Source: Nageia nagi
Lineage: Eukaryota; Pinophyta
Length of the DNA stretch: 64,000 bases
Direction of reading: 5' to 3'
NCBI GenBank assembly: GCA_050084985.1
Contig: JBITNC010000002.1
Span: forward strand, 3,968,001-4,032,000
Shown here: positions 1 through 13,065 of the stretch, in pieces
How the letters are laid out: each line of letters opens with the position of its first letter
How positions within the stretch are numbered: position 1 is the first letter of the stretch
Notes under the pieces: generated by a model
The model's database searches: none
What the model was told of the DNA's origin: nothing
Seen by the model: the letters and a program-made list of their open reading frames with translations, nothing else
Program-made: the position numbers and the translations under genes

Positions 1-960
1 GCTGTGAAAGTTAATCCTTTACGTTCAATGTTGCTAATGTTAATAGTTTCCCTTTCAAGTATAAGTCATTGTGATTTGTGTATTGTCAGTGTCCATGCCA
101 TTTTAAGTGGTATTTATCTTCATTAACCATGGCTTAAGGGTATTATAGGAAGATATTTTAGGTTGTTGTGATCCCAAGCAGGACAAATATAATGTTTGGA
201 TTTGAATAACAACAAAAAAGGGAAACTAAGGTGGTTGTTCATTATCCTTGTAAATGATTGATTTGACTTTTCCAAGTGCACCATTAATAAGTCCTGTTCC
301 TATCCACAAATTTGAATATAACATAACTTGTTGGTTAATACATAACAATAGTTTTTATTGGAGTTGTTCTTCATTAGATTTGAAATAGTTAATTCTTGTA
401 GTTGTTCTATATTGGATATGGAAACAGGTCTTACCAGGATAACCACATATATTTATTATGGTCAGAAACCATTTCATTTGTTACAAAAAGATGAATTGAA
501 GAGAAGAAAGTAGATTGCTCCATAACTGTAACTCTTGAGAATGAATGTGACATTAGTGCTTCCCAATATGCAAATGTAGGTTTTCCATTTCGAAGAGTTG
601 TCACCAAGTTCCAAAAAAATATATGTGCAAGATCCTTACCACTTTGAAGGAATATTATGGTCAATATCATAACTTTTTTGAGAGTGAACCACAATGCACC
701 ATCGTATGAGGATGAAGCATATATGGGGATGTCCTTCATGGGTGGTAGTTGAGCTAGGTCATCAAATAGTATTATTGATAGACCCCCAAATGGAATGTGA
801 TTATTACTTGGATATGCTTCATGTAACCTAATGTATATGAGTTGTAGGAGTTTAGAACCAATGAAAATCATCTCATCTATTATAATGTATTGTATGAAGT
901 ACATTTTTTCTTAGAAGCTTGCAAGTGATTATCTGATGAGAGGGATCATTTTTTAATTGG
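1..960 (-). pseudogene. Helitron RepHel helicase, C-terminal half, decayed
   Basis: The minus strand encodes the second half of a PIF1-like superfamily 1 helicase of the Helitron type. The best open stretch, 431-904, carries a Walker B-like motif (IIIDEM) followed by the FGG..IILF.DLAQLPP block typical of Helitron helicases. Past its stop, 1-430 continues in shifted frames with a recognisable LINGALGKVKSIIY segment and the C-terminal region that holds the last helicase motifs. Stops and frameshifts make it non-functional. The Walker A part is absent on the right side, and the left end is cut by the window edge. The copy at 17100-18420 belongs to the same family in the opposite orientation. 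Confidence 0.8.
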
Positions 961-3900
961 CAATCAAAGTGTGAAGTAAATTATTGAAGCACCTATATCT
1001 AATGTTGCAACACCTATTGGTGTGAGAAGTAGCAATAAGGATTTTCTATTTGGATCCAAATTTCAAAGTAAAGATCTTATGAATTTGATTAGGTAATACT
1101 TTTCTATACCTATTGTACCTTGAATGATCATTCTGCATGGTGGTTAAAAGTGAGTTTCAATAAGATGTGATTTCACTACATCAAAAATCCTTTTTTGTTC
1201 AATGGATAACCTATCAATGGAATTTATGATGGGAAATGATGGAATTTGAAATATATGATGATTATCATTGATAAAACAATAACTATTTTTTATTATTATG
1301 GAGTCAATAGATATCTTCCCATATTGTATTCAATATCTAGGTCTTATCGATCGAACATGTCAAATTCATCCAATTGCATAGTATGGCCCAAGGTGCATGA
1401 ATATGGGTCCACTTAAGGTGGACATATTCACTTAAAAAAATGGTGGACTAAAATGAAATTTCAATTTTTAAAGATCAAAATTTTATTTCCTTCTACCTCC
1501 CAAACCAAAACAAAACAAAATTTTGGTATTTAAAAATTAAAATTTTATTTTGGTTCGACATCCTGACCTAAAAATGAAATTTTGATTCTTACAATTGAGA
1601 AACCAAATTTTGGTTCTTAAGGAATGAAATTTTGTTTCATAGAACTATAAACCCTACAAAAATAGCCCGTAAGCCCTCATTCTCCCCTATTATGAACATG
1701 ATTTTGGTATGAAAAGGCCCTAACAGAATGCAATTTCAGTCTAAGGAGGTCCACCCTATACTCCTATGCCCTGCATTTGCCACACGACCTTCTTCAGCTC
1801 TCCAAGTACCCTATTTCTTGCTTCTCTTATTTTTTATTTGCAAATATAGTGTACTTTGGCATTTCATGTTTTTTTTTTTACAAAATTAGATTAGTTTAAT
1901 TAAAAAATGAGTAATTAAACATTAAAAGTTTAATTTAGTTTACTTAACCTTAATCAAACTACATAATGTAAAACAAAAAACAAGTACCCTTTTTTCAATT
2001 GAAAAAACCTTGACACTAATCATCATGTATACAATAAAAACATTTACCCTTTTGTCAACTTCAACTGAACATTGGCTTGTACAAGCAAAACTTGTACCCT
2101 TTTATCAACTTCAATCTAGAACACTGGTCATGAATCTCGTACAAGAAAAATATTTACATACACTTTTAAAATAACTTCAACCCAATACAGTAGGCTCATA
2201 TAAGAGAAATATGCACCCTAAAATATATAACTCCTTATAGTCCTATCATATTGGGCATGTTCTTAGATAGTTTGATGTTCCTCAAGAAATTTTTCAATTT
2301 TTTATTTATTACATTCATACTACTGTTAAGAGACTTGAGATTGATAGGGATTGTTATATGCCTCCTTGGTTTGTTTCCTGAGAGAAACCAATCTCATTCT
2401 CCATGACCTATGAGGAAAGATCTTAATGTCATCATTATCTTATATGATTATGTTTCTTATTAGGATACCATTTGACCTACTTGAGTATGTATATTTAAAA
2501 TCAAATACTTTAGATTATTAGTATGTGTATATAGAGCTTCCTACCCTCAACATAGCCAAGGATGCATCTCATCCATCTAGAAATGCCCCTAGTCTAGATA
2601 GAGACATTATTATTCATGTTGTTATTCCTTTGGCTCTTACTTAAGGTAAGAACATGAAACCAAACTTCCACATTTCTTGATAGTTATTTTTACTTTGTAT
2701 TTTTATGTTATATCATAATAATTTAGTAATATAATTAATAGAGTTACTAAGTTGGAGGTTGCTCTTAATATACTTCAACCTTTTGAGGATGATATTACTT
2801 AGCTTTATACTCAAGCGACATATTTTATAGGGTCAAGTTGCCTAAATGAAAATTAGAAAGAAGGCCTTGTAGGATCAATTTGCCATGACTCCTCTAGAGA
2901 AATCATGGATTGTGATTTATGAAAGTTTCTCCTCTAACCTTAGAAGCCACACTAGATACTCCTCTAACCTTTTCTCCTTGAATATTGAGTACTTAATCTT
3001 GCTAATGTTGCTAGACAAAATAGTTTGATTGGGGTTTTATAACATAAATATTTAGCAACCTATTTAGTGAACTAATATTTTACCTTGTAATAGGTCTTAA
3101 AGAGGCCTTATATTCTAATATCTTTTTAATTCTTAAGATCTCTAATTTGTAGGTCAAATGTATAATATTCAACCATATCTCTGTAAGACTAAAATACTAA
3201 TAAATAAAGGTTAGCATACTCACAATGCTTGTAAAGGGGAAGCTCTAGTTACCATATGTCTTTCCAAAAGCATGTTAACCTAACCCTAAGGACCTAGGAT
3301 GAGTTTAAATTCAATGTAAGTTATATGTATATAATATTATTAGTAAATAATTATATGCTTTAACCTTTTTCTCATAAAAACATGTACCTTTTTGTCTTGA
3401 CTTCAATCCAACTATGTCTAGATGTCTTGATAAATAATTTTGAATGAATAAGTATGTGTACATGCTAAAAGAGAAAGGTATAATAGCACATCAAAATCTT
3501 ATGGTACTAGAAAGAGTATAACTCCCTAAAGATGACCAAGAACATACAATATTATTAAGCAATCAAATAAACTCAAGAAATAATCCTCTTATATAAGCTT
3601 CTTTAAATTTTACAATCTCATATGGACATGTTGGATGATGCAAGATTTAAGAAAGAAAAAATACTTTAGAACTTAAATTTTTCCATTTTTACAATGATGG
3701 TAAATACTTACCAATTCAATTAGCACTTAAAACTCTCAATATTAGACTTACTACATCATGAAATATTTCTTTCCTTATAATTCATTATTGGGGAGACCCG
3801 TGGGAGACCATGGATCAACTCCATAAGTAGTATACCATCCACTACATATGGTGGTCCTATGTTCTTCTTTATTAGGGAATCCCACTAGCAAAGGTTTAGC

Positions 3901-5338
3901 TTACATGCATAGAATTTGTATATAAATGGTATCAAATCCATTTTATACTTGTTCTCTTACAATAATAGACATTAGATTCCATAGGTTGAATTTCAATAGA
4001 GCCATTAATTATAAACCAAGGATGGATACTTGCATTATTATTATTTATTACACTTGAACACATATGCTCCATGAAAATGGAGCCCAATATCAAAGGCCAT
4101 CCTAGATAGTCTTGAGTTAGTTTATAGACACCTTGGACTCTTTAATTATAAAGCTCGATAAGTATATGCATGGTTACTTCCTTACCTCCCCATGGTATCA
4201 AATCTCAATAAGAAATGGAACTTATTTTCTTTCAAGTCTAGAAGGAGGGTTAGCTTTTAAGTGGTATGGATCTCTTATAGTGAACCTAAGCATTAATATT
4301 TTCTTATAATTCTATTTCTTATGGATTACCTATTAGTACTCATCTCATACACCTAGGAGTGGATGAACTCAATGCCCCTTCCACCAACAACTTAAAGATG
4401 TCTCAGATCTTTTTAGGGCATGTAAAAAGGCCAAAGTAGCCTGGTACTTTATTTATAATGTACTTTCATGCTTAATCCCTTGTCATGGTAATAAGATTTC
4501 TTAGGGGACCAACCTTCCTTCACCCTACCTTTATCGAGACTACGTGATATTTATTTATATTGGACATTCATTTTTGCATTTGGAAAGCTAGTTATGATAT
4601 ATTTTTTTAAAATTATTTCTCCCCTTCTTTTAATTTTGTTGAAAAAGCTACAATTTTATTTAATATGTGGCTAGATCTTCATCTAGGTGGAAAAGGTAGA
4701 AATTAAGGTAGAACACCTTCATAGGCTTATTAATTATTGGGGGAATGCACCATTTATGATTACATATGTATTATTAGATTTTTCCTCATAGGATCGATCT
4801 CTCTCCCAATAGAATCATTAACCTATATGTACATACATGCTCTTTACAAATTGATAAGCAAACCTTATTTACAACCTCTACCAGCCATCAAATATTGGAA
4901 CTCTCTTGAGGTGTTAACCCTTAATCATTTCAAGGGATGGAGACACTATTCCCAAACTTTCTAAAGCTAGTTATTAATTAGAATGATAACTATCACCAAG
5001 CAAAGCATAACGCTAAGGTAAATTGGGATGCCATTTGAACATTAATTATTTTACATATTATGATGAATTAGGGAATATTTTAACATATTCAAATGCATTA
5101 GAGATTATCATATTTAATATCATTTGTATTTTCATAATTTATTTTTAACATTCGTATTTATAGATCATGTATTGAATAAATTATTCATATCGCTTTGAGC
5201 TAATTATGCTTTCATATATTAGATTATGTATATTCACTTAAATTCATATTGTTTCATAATTTAAATTTATATATACATGTGCCCATGTTTTATATTTAGT
5301 AAATTGTTAATGTGTGTAGGTTGTACCTTTTGTTACCA
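961..5338. other. AT-rich stretch without recognised gene
   Basis: No open frame here resembles a protein I know. The sequence is AT-rich with stops in all frames. A weak protease-like string (WPLILG) can be read on the minus strand near 4100, which might be a worn Ty3 relic, but it is too short to call. The repeat tract near 1440-1640 is listed separately. Confidence 0.5.
1437..1640. repeat. AAATTTT-rich inverted-repeat tract (possible transposon subterminal region)
   Basis: Many short copies of AAATTTTG, GAAATTTC and their reverse complements crowd this stretch (for example GAAATTTCAATTTTT and AAATTTTGGTT). The same kind of tract occurs at 12880-13065, next to the transposase-like gene. 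Just outside this one, at 1392-1411, is GGTGCATGAATATGGGTCCA, which has partial inverted matches near 13100 and 13700. A role as a transposase-binding subterminal region is inferred. Confidence 0.4.
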
Positions 5339-6480
5339 TGGATCCCTGATTTCCACCCTCTCCACATCATGAAAACCCCCATTATCCACCTTATAGTCCA
5401 TATGATGAGAACCCCCCAGAGGCACCCTTTAGTCCACCTCATGAAAACCCCCATTCTCCACCCCATAGTCCATATGATGAGAACCCCCTAGAGGCACCCT
5501 TTAGTCCACCTCATGAAATCCCCCTCAATCAGATGAGGATTGTTGTAGAGCAACTATTATTCAAAATATCAACATCTTACAATATATAATTAGTGCACTC
5601 CATACTCCTAGTAGAGATATTTCCCCCCATATGTCACGATTTGAATCTACGATGCAAACTATAGTTGATACTGTTAGGTCCTTGGATGAGGGTATTGATC
5701 ATTACCATACATCACGAGAGGAGGATAGATAATTTTATGCAGATGGTTTCTCTTATAAGGAGATAAATGACCTAAAAATTACTAAACATACAATATTTGA
5801 GTAGTTCATTGATTCCAAAACCAATCAGCCAATCCTACCTAGTAAATAAACAATTAGTATTAAGTGGTGTATCCATCCTGAGATAGCTTGTCATTTTTGG
5901 GATAGATGGTGGATGGTATTCAATCTAGCCCCACATTGCAATGGGAGTGATATCCCATTGTATTTCTTTAAGAAATTACATGTAGAGTTTGTGTTACATA
6001 AAAAACCAAACTACTTTGATATTAAACCATCCTAGGGTGTTGGTCTTGGTTGTCCACAAGATAGGATAGGGGCATGGGTCAATCCTAATCGACCTGCACA
6101 TGTTCCACCTCTTTTCCCTTCTATTGGATCTACTATTCCTACTATTGTTCTTAGTTGTACAACGGTTTCAACATTAGAGGGATTGAGTCAACTATCGGGT
6201 ACTCTCACTGAATAAGCTGCCAATGTGGTAGTTGAGTTCAATAAGAGACATCGAGGAGGATTTGATGGAGAGGGATCTAGTAGCTCATATGAGATGATGC
6301 CTTACACCTACCAGCATTGCCACTAGATGTGTTTTGGGCCCACTCTAGGTGTAGGTGCAGCAAAGACTGATCCTGACAATTTTATGTAGATGTTATTAGG
6401 TGGTTATCCTTCTAGTACATAGGAAAATTTCATGTGTACCTTTAAGGCACACATTTTATATTTAATAAGGATAATTTTAT
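5339..6480 (+). pseudogene. Unrecognised proline-rich ORF with 24-residue repeats, broken
   Basis: An ATG at 5339 (ATGGATCCC) opens a frame interrupted by several stops but still readable as one protein of roughly 380 residues. The N-terminus is a proline-rich repeat, SPYDENPPEAPFSPPHENP, encoded by a 72-bp tandem duplication. The middle is helical and contains FESTMQTIVDTVRSLDEG; later segments include CHFWDRWWMVFNLAPHC and VGLGCPQDRIGAWVNPN. I do not recognise the family. It lies inside the region that may belong to one large DNA transposon whose transposase is at 9490-12621, so it could be that element's second ORF. It might continue through introns past 6520 (another readable stretch at 6527-6590), but this is uncertain. 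Confidence 0.4.
5353..5520 (+). repeat. 72-bp in-frame tandem repeat (about 2.3 copies)
   Basis: The string TAGTCCATATGATGAGAACC starts at 5394 and again at 5466, giving a period of 72 bp (24 codons). A partial unit precedes the first copy and the last one is truncated. It encodes the proline-rich repeat of the ORF starting at 5339. Confidence 0.85.
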
Positions 6481-9245
6481 ATAATTAATATATCAATCTT
6501 ATATTTGTATTTATTTGGTGTAGAGGATGGGCTCTACATCATCATATGGATATGATTGCAGTTATATTATATTTACTCCTATACAAGATCAGGCACCCTT
6601 CTATGTAATCAAATTTATCGTTCGTTTAAATTGTAATGTCAAGTATTTTCACTTCTGTATAGATGTTTGTGCATTATCATATAATATTTTTGTTATTACA
6701 GGGAGATCATGGGACATTCACGTCTGATAGCCTAGGAATTGTGTTGACTACTCCTGTGGTGACTATTGTTCAAGATCTACCACTCACTGTATATTTTTTC
6801 TCAATTAAATACTAGTCATTATTATGTACTCTTTTTTTCACTAGATCTAACATGTAAATTGTATATATGTTTAAAGGTTGATACCACCATTAGGATGGAT
6901 CCCGACCACTAGGTTACTAGCAAGACACAATTTTAGTATGAGTTGCATGATAGATTTGAGGTAATATTGTTCAAATAATTAGTGTCCACATGCATTTTAT
7001 TTGATGTTTTATTTGATCTATAACATAAATAACATGTATTTATTTTGGGTTTTGCTTTATTTGATCTTGTAGGGTCTAGCTGATGATACATTTTATATTG
7101 ATACATCAGATACACTATAGGTAGCACAACAACATGGTTGCTGAATGAGTAGAGAAGGATCATGATGTGGTAAAATTTATACTTTTTTACATAGCATGTA
7201 CATATATATATATATTAGCATGTTCAATATAATTTATCAAGAAATTGAATCAAATTTTTTAAAAATTAATTGTACTTTTCTTTATCTTATATCTAGCATC
7301 ATGAGTCTAAAGTTTCACCTTCATCATGTGGAACTAAAAGGAATATTGATTATGATAGGGTAGGTGGATGTAGTTATATAGATCCTATGGAATTAGATCT
7401 ATGAGTAGATATGTATCTATTTCATGAATTAGGTCCATGTTGTTAGATATATGCACATTGTCTTAAGTCTTTTGTTATATACATTTTTGAGGACTTACTT
7501 GACTCTAACGAACTTTGTAATTTTTTATATATGTATGTATGTACATGTGTTGTCTGAGACTAGATTTACATTCTTATATAGGATCATGGACATTGTTATG
7601 GTTTATGGATATTATTATGGACATTATTATGGGTCCTATGGACTATATATTATTTTTTGATATATATACATACATATATATATATGATTTTATCATAGAT
7701 TTTTGTGGAGGCATGTCAACGAATTGCATGTTATTTTGATGTTTTTATATTTTTATGTCAAGTTATGTTGCATTAAATTATTTAATGTACACTAAATTAA
7801 ATTTTGATAGGAAAATATAGTAATTATGATAGGGGAATTTAGTGATTATGATACGGGAATTTGTAAAAATACCAAGTTAATCTAGGAGACTTAGCTTATA
7901 ATAAAAATACCAAGTTAATACAACATTCACTTGTAAAATATATAATAACTTGTAAATAACTCGTAAAGCAAAGACGTTAGCTCATAAGTTAAAAAATAAA
8001 AAAATAAAAAATTATTATGGTATGAATCAATAAAAAATTAAATTTCAAATTTTGATATAAGGTTCCTGTAGATAATTATATGAATCAATAATGAAGTATC
8101 TTAATTTTACAAATTACATCTCTTTCTAAGTTAGATCTTGGAATACATTAATAATATCTTAAGAAGTTTATCAAATATTCCAAGATTTTATCTCATGAAG
8201 GTACTATATGCTCTATGGTAAGTTGAAAATACTCTCATAAAATTGAAATTTCAAGGTATAAAATAGCTCCACAAATAGGTTGTCCAAAAGGACCTCAAGA
8301 TAGTGACACCCATAAGAGTCAAAAGTAGGAGATAACCCTTACAACTCTAGAAATTCCTACTAGTAATATTTATAAATGTTTACACCTAGAAATAGAACCC
8401 TAAGGGGTAAAAGTCCTATTTTCCTTCCAAGATGTTGATTTTGTATAAAACATTGTATGGCCCCCTTAATGAATAATAAAGAAGGTTTCCTTGAACAAGA
8501 ATTTTAAACCTCCCAACAAAACTTATTTAACAAAAAGACTTCCTCTTGAAGGCCTCCTACTAAAAACCTCATAACATAAATTTTAGATTTAGATATTAAA
8601 AAATTGTAGCACATTATCCAACTAGGAACTATGACTCTTAGAAATTGAGGTAGAGAAAGAGGAAGAAACCCAAATAGTTAAGAGAACAACATATTTCTCC
8701 TTAATGTTACATGATACATTCCTTCCTAATGTTAAGATGATTATAGAAAGAAAATATTCACAAATTTAGATGATAAAGATCCTCTTCTAGTGTATAAGAT
8801 GCCTAAATGAAAAAAAAAAAGAAGCATATATTGAAAATAATTAAGACCATAAATCAAATGAAATCTTATAGGAAATAAAAATAGAAGAGACAAATCTAGA
8901 TATATTTAAGTAATTTGGAAAGATGATTATTATGTGGTTAGTTCAATGATGATTATTATATAATCCTTAGATTGATTCACCAATCTCTTATTCTCAAATG
9001 TGAACTAATAATGATAATAGAAATGAAAAAACTATAAGAACTAATAAGGAATAGATTAAGGACATAATTAAGGATAAAATCATGACAAAAGAAGACAACA
9101 TTAACAATGTTGAAAAAATTTATTATTAATCAAATTCATTCATCATAGAATGATTCGTTCAATTTGAGTCCTTATTTTTCCTTATCAACTTACCTAAGCA
9201 TAAAAGTTTATATGTACATAAGCTCATTTAATTCATAAGGTACAT
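6481..9245. other. AT-rich stretch; possible exon remnants and simple repeats
   Basis: No protein is recognised. Short open stretches at 6527-6727 and near 7083 could be exons continuing the ORF at 5339, as pyrimidine-AG sites precede some of them, but there is no homology to support this. A small imperfect repeat of TGGACATTATTATGG-like units lies at 7584-7655, and short AT dinucleotide runs are near 7200 and 7675. Confidence 0.4.
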
Positions 9246-9317
9246 GTTGTCTATGTGAATCAAACCCATCACCACATTGTTAAAAGCCACATGCTCTACC
9301 AACTGAGCTAAGACAGT
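9246..9317 (-). pseudogene. tRNA-Lys(UUU)-like relic
   Basis: The minus strand reads as a 72-nt tRNA with an intact D arm (TAGCTCAGTTGGTAGAGC, including the A box), an anticodon loop CTTTTAA (anticodon TTT, lysine) and a T-loop region GGGTTTGATTC. The acceptor stem keeps about five pairs, the T stem four of five, and the anticodon stem is badly mismatched. That is too damaged for a working tRNA. It is either a tRNA pseudogene or the head of a tRNA-derived SINE, though no clear SINE body follows it. Confidence 0.6.
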
Positions 9318-9452
9318 TGAGGGGAAGGAGATGGGAGGAGAAGGGGAGAAGGGAAGGGTAAGAAGGTGAGGTAGAAGAGGAGGAGGAAAGGTGTTAGGGA
9401 TTACAGATTATGGATTAGGGGTTAGGGATTAGGGTTTAGGGATTAGGGATAA
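9318..9452 (+). repeat. Polypurine tract followed by telomere-like repeats
   Basis: From 9318 to 9391 the plus strand is almost pure G and A. From 9393 to 9452 it turns into degenerate units of TTAGGG and TTTAGGG (GGATTAGGGGTTAGGGATTA and following). The plant telomere repeat is TTTAGGG, so this resembles a short, worn interstitial telomeric block. It could also be a locally amplified simple repeat. Confidence 0.55.
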
Positions 9453-9489
9453 GAATATTAAGTTATAAATAAGTACCTATATTTTTTAG

Positions 9490-12400
9490 TCTAGTTTATC
9501 ATTTGTATCCTCTCTTTTTTGCAATACATCCATAATTTTTTCATGTTCTTCCATCGAAGTTTTCCACAACACTTTATTATGAGGTATTCCATAAAATCTA
9601 TCAAGTTTTATATTCCTTGCCAGTACCAAGTGTGACTAGTGTATAATATTATTATCTATTTGATAATATTTGTATGCAAGAAAACCATTCTATCTTATGA
9701 TATATGCTCATAAACATGTGCCACCAACCACCATAGAACCTGTCATATACTCAAAATGTATGAGTTAACTTGTGTTTTATTTTAACACATTAAGCTAACC
9801 AATACTCTATTCCCTCTTCATTTCAATTAGGTGCCACAACAACATACACATGTCCTACAACCAAAAATTTTATCAATAAAGTATAACATATATAAAAGTA
9901 ACATATATACATAATTATGCATTCATATAAATATAACAAATTAAATTACCTTCTTGTACAAGATCTAAAACATGATCATAGTCATCCGATGCAAGAAAAT
10001 GATTCTCATCTTCAATTCCTATTTCTTGTTGATCATTTGATTACATCTAGGTGTCAAATATCTTTTTTTCCATTCCTTGACCCATTCTTTATTTGTACAT
10101 GATTCCCAATCACCTACAATACAAAATTGATAAAAACATGCAAGATCTCTTGTCCATAAATTCCATGTAATTGCATTTGAACTCCTAAATGAATGCCACT
10201 TTGCTGATCCATTGATTGTCTAACAATCATGATGACTTAGAATATTCTCTTCCTCAACTAACCAAAAGAATCGTTGAATTGTAAAATTTTCACTTGATCC
10301 TCTAGATAGTTTTATATTACACCAATCCATAATTGCATGTGCATATCTAAATTTGGCTACCTCTTCAAATTTCAGTTGCTCTCTAGTAAGAGCTCTTTTA
10401 ACGCATGCACCAGCTCCATCATGTTCTCTTTTACCATTTCTAGCTTTAAAAAAACTCTACATATGTTGGATATTATTCTCTTTGTGAACCCTACTTAGCC
10501 AATAAAATATACGTGCATTTTTAAACTATCCCTTACAATTATCTAACCAAATTAAATATTTTTCCATTTGAATTTCTCTTTCCTTCAAATTGTTGTAAAA
10601 TACCTTGAAGCAATATTAGATAAACTCAGGTGAATGTAATCAGTTATCACTTATGTAGAAATGGTACTCCCTCAAAAATTTTCTGTTATCTTCAGTACTA
10701 TCAATTGCATGTTTATATACAATATGAAAAAAATGGAAATTTGCATTGAATTGTAATATTGAGACTTAATTTCTTCTTTTGGTGCAAGAGTATAGTTTTC
10801 TACAAAATCAACCACTCATAATATAGTTCCAACTAAAAATGTGTTTCTACATATGCAAAATTGACTATCAAGCCACCAAGCATGTTGGGAGTGTTGTATG
10901 TATTTGGGTAGTATCTTAGTCTTAAAATCATCCATAAATGTATGCACACTAATGTTTTCAATGACCAAATAACATGTTTTCCAATTTTTCCATCTTTTAA
11001 AGCATACTAAATATTCTTGAATTTTTTAACATTCACTAATTGTTTTCCAAATTCATGTTCACTTGTTTCGTGCATACATCCTCCTAAGAATGAAAAGTTA
11101 CCACATCCAATACATTCACCAGAAATACATTCTTTCAAATAAAAGAATTTATCATTAGGAGTTTCACAAAGCAATCTTTCTATAAATTCATTGATATTTT
11201 CATAAGGCATATTAGTAACACCACGTTCTTGCATCAAATCATTAGAATGCAAAGTAAAATTAATATATCAAAAAACATCATAACAATATATAAATTGCAT
11301 ATGAATCTTATAACAACTTGATACTCTTTGCTTGTTAATTTTCACATACCAAGGTTTGCATTTTTCAAATGATCTTTGACTAATTTTAAATGGTAAAAAT
11401 GATTCTCCTAAAAATTTACCATAAAGTTTAGTTTGAATCATATCTAATATGTGTTTAGCATGAGGATCACAATTTTTGAATCCTACTTTTAGTTTCAAAA
11501 TATATCTAGTATTAGATGAAACCCTAGTATTATCATTCCAAAAAATTTCAATTATAGATTTATTTTCCTTATTCAATTTCATATTAGAATGTGGGAGTCT
11601 TCCACTAAAACTCCAACATTAGTTGAGTGGATCTATTTCAATACTTTGTCTTCTCTTTGCAGCTCTTTGTAAATTTTTACGGTTAATGTTTAAAAATCCA
11701 CTAACCTTACCTATGATTTTTTTGTTTGAAGTTATTTTACTAACTAAAGTTGTTTTTATAGCTCCACATGTCCCATTCTTATCTTTTGATCAACACTTCT
11801 TTCCTATAGTGTCAATGGCACTAGCAATAATGGATATAACTTGTTTAAGGGGTTCATCATTCTTCACACAAATGCTTAAAGTTTTCACTACCATTCTAAT
11901 TTTCATCATTTTCATTAATTGCAATAGGAGTTGACATTGAAAACCTAATGTTTTCTTAGAAAAAAATTGATCATATACCATATTCGCATATCTTCTTATT
12001 TGTCTACGAGATTTCTTACCAGATACATTATCTAATCTATTACTTTCAATTTGAAAAAAAAAATATTGTCCAAAGAATTATTAAAACTATAATTTTTGAT
12101 ATCATTTACTATTTTATTTCTCTCATGATTAGAATAAATATCATCTACATTATCAAAATAAGGGTTGAAAGGCATATCTAAATTTGATTCAATATCTACA
12201 ATTCGCATGTCATTCAAAGGAGGTTGTGAAGGCATACCTGGATTCATATCCATAGTTATCAAAATTGAAGCTTCATTCAGTGGTGGATTTGAATATGTGG
12301 TTGGAATTGAAACTTCATTCAATGTTGGATTTGAAGAGGTATTTCCAGGATTTGAAGCTCATTCAATATTGGATTTGAAGAGGTACTTATAGAATTTGAA

Positions 12401-12621
12401 GTTTCTATCATATTTGTCTATTCCACATTTGCATCATCCATGTTCATCTCTTCAATTACATTGTCCTTATTGTTCTCCTGCTCAATTGCAATTAAGGTTA
12501 ATGATTTAATCTTTGCATATCTATCCCTTTATCTTTTTGCCTCCTTTTCTTTATTTGCTTGAATTTCTTCAGGTGTCAAAGTTCTCCTTTCTCTCTTTGT
12601 TTGACGATGTTTTGAACCCAT
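9490..12621 (-). pseudogene. Transposase-like gene of an unnamed DDE-type family, decayed
   Basis: A long minus-strand gene can be followed through stops and frameshifts from an ATG at 12621 (MGSKHRQTKRER) to about 9490. Order: a basic start; imperfect repeats of the type NPxLNExSI (12030-12420); FWNDNTRVSSNTRYILKLKV at about 11540; FEKCKPWYVKI at 11330; a Cys-rich patch CISGECIGCGNF near 11110; HAWWLDSQFCICRN at 10880; VVDFVENYT at about 10800; LIWLDNCKG.FKNARIF at 10501-10556; NGKREHDGAGACVKRAL at 10390-10455; and a C-terminal domain near 9500-9850. A 95-nt GT-AG intron (9855-9949) splits VQE and GHVYV. The acidic residues in VDF, LDN and HDGAG look like a DDE-type catalytic set. I recall similar proteins in plants and invertebrates, always unannotated. 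The superfamily is not assigned. Confidence 0.6.
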
Positions 12622-12879
12622 GTGATTACTCAAGAATTTCTTCAAAATCAAAGATTGAAAATAGTTTCTTTCACCATCAAATATTGATATTTAAACTTCA
12701 AAAATGTTGCAACGGTTACCACCTGAGTTAAGAGATAAAAAAATGGATTCTAAAGACCTTCTCCTCAATAATTTTGCATTAAAAAATGCAAAAAAGTCAT
12801 TGTCAAAGCTATTGGTGATGTAGGGTATAGACAGAATGATGCAAAGTTTGAACATAGTACTATCCAAAGTACTATTGAT

Positions 12880-13065
12880 AGTAATGGATACAAATAGAAT
12901 AAAATTTCATTTGTAACATAATTTCATGTGTAACAAAATTTTGTTATAAAATGAAATTTCGTTATAAACAAAATTTCATTCCGTAACAAAATTTCATTAT
13001 TTTAAACAAAATATATATAACGAAATTTCATTATGAAACAAAATTTTGTTATTTGAATTTAGGTT
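12880..13065. repeat. Palindromic AAATTT(T/C) tract next to transposase-like gene
   Basis: Repeated palindrome-like units (AACAAAATTTTGTT, AACGAAATTTCATT and variants) fill this stretch, about 260 bp upstream of the start of the transposase-like gene. A similar tract lies at 1437-1640. Arrays like this often mark the subterminal regions of DNA transposons; that reading is inferred. Confidence 0.5.

Noticed and set aside
9246-9317. Functional tRNA-Lys gene
   Set aside because: Anticodon and acceptor stems are mismatched and the T arm is altered, so it is listed as a relic.
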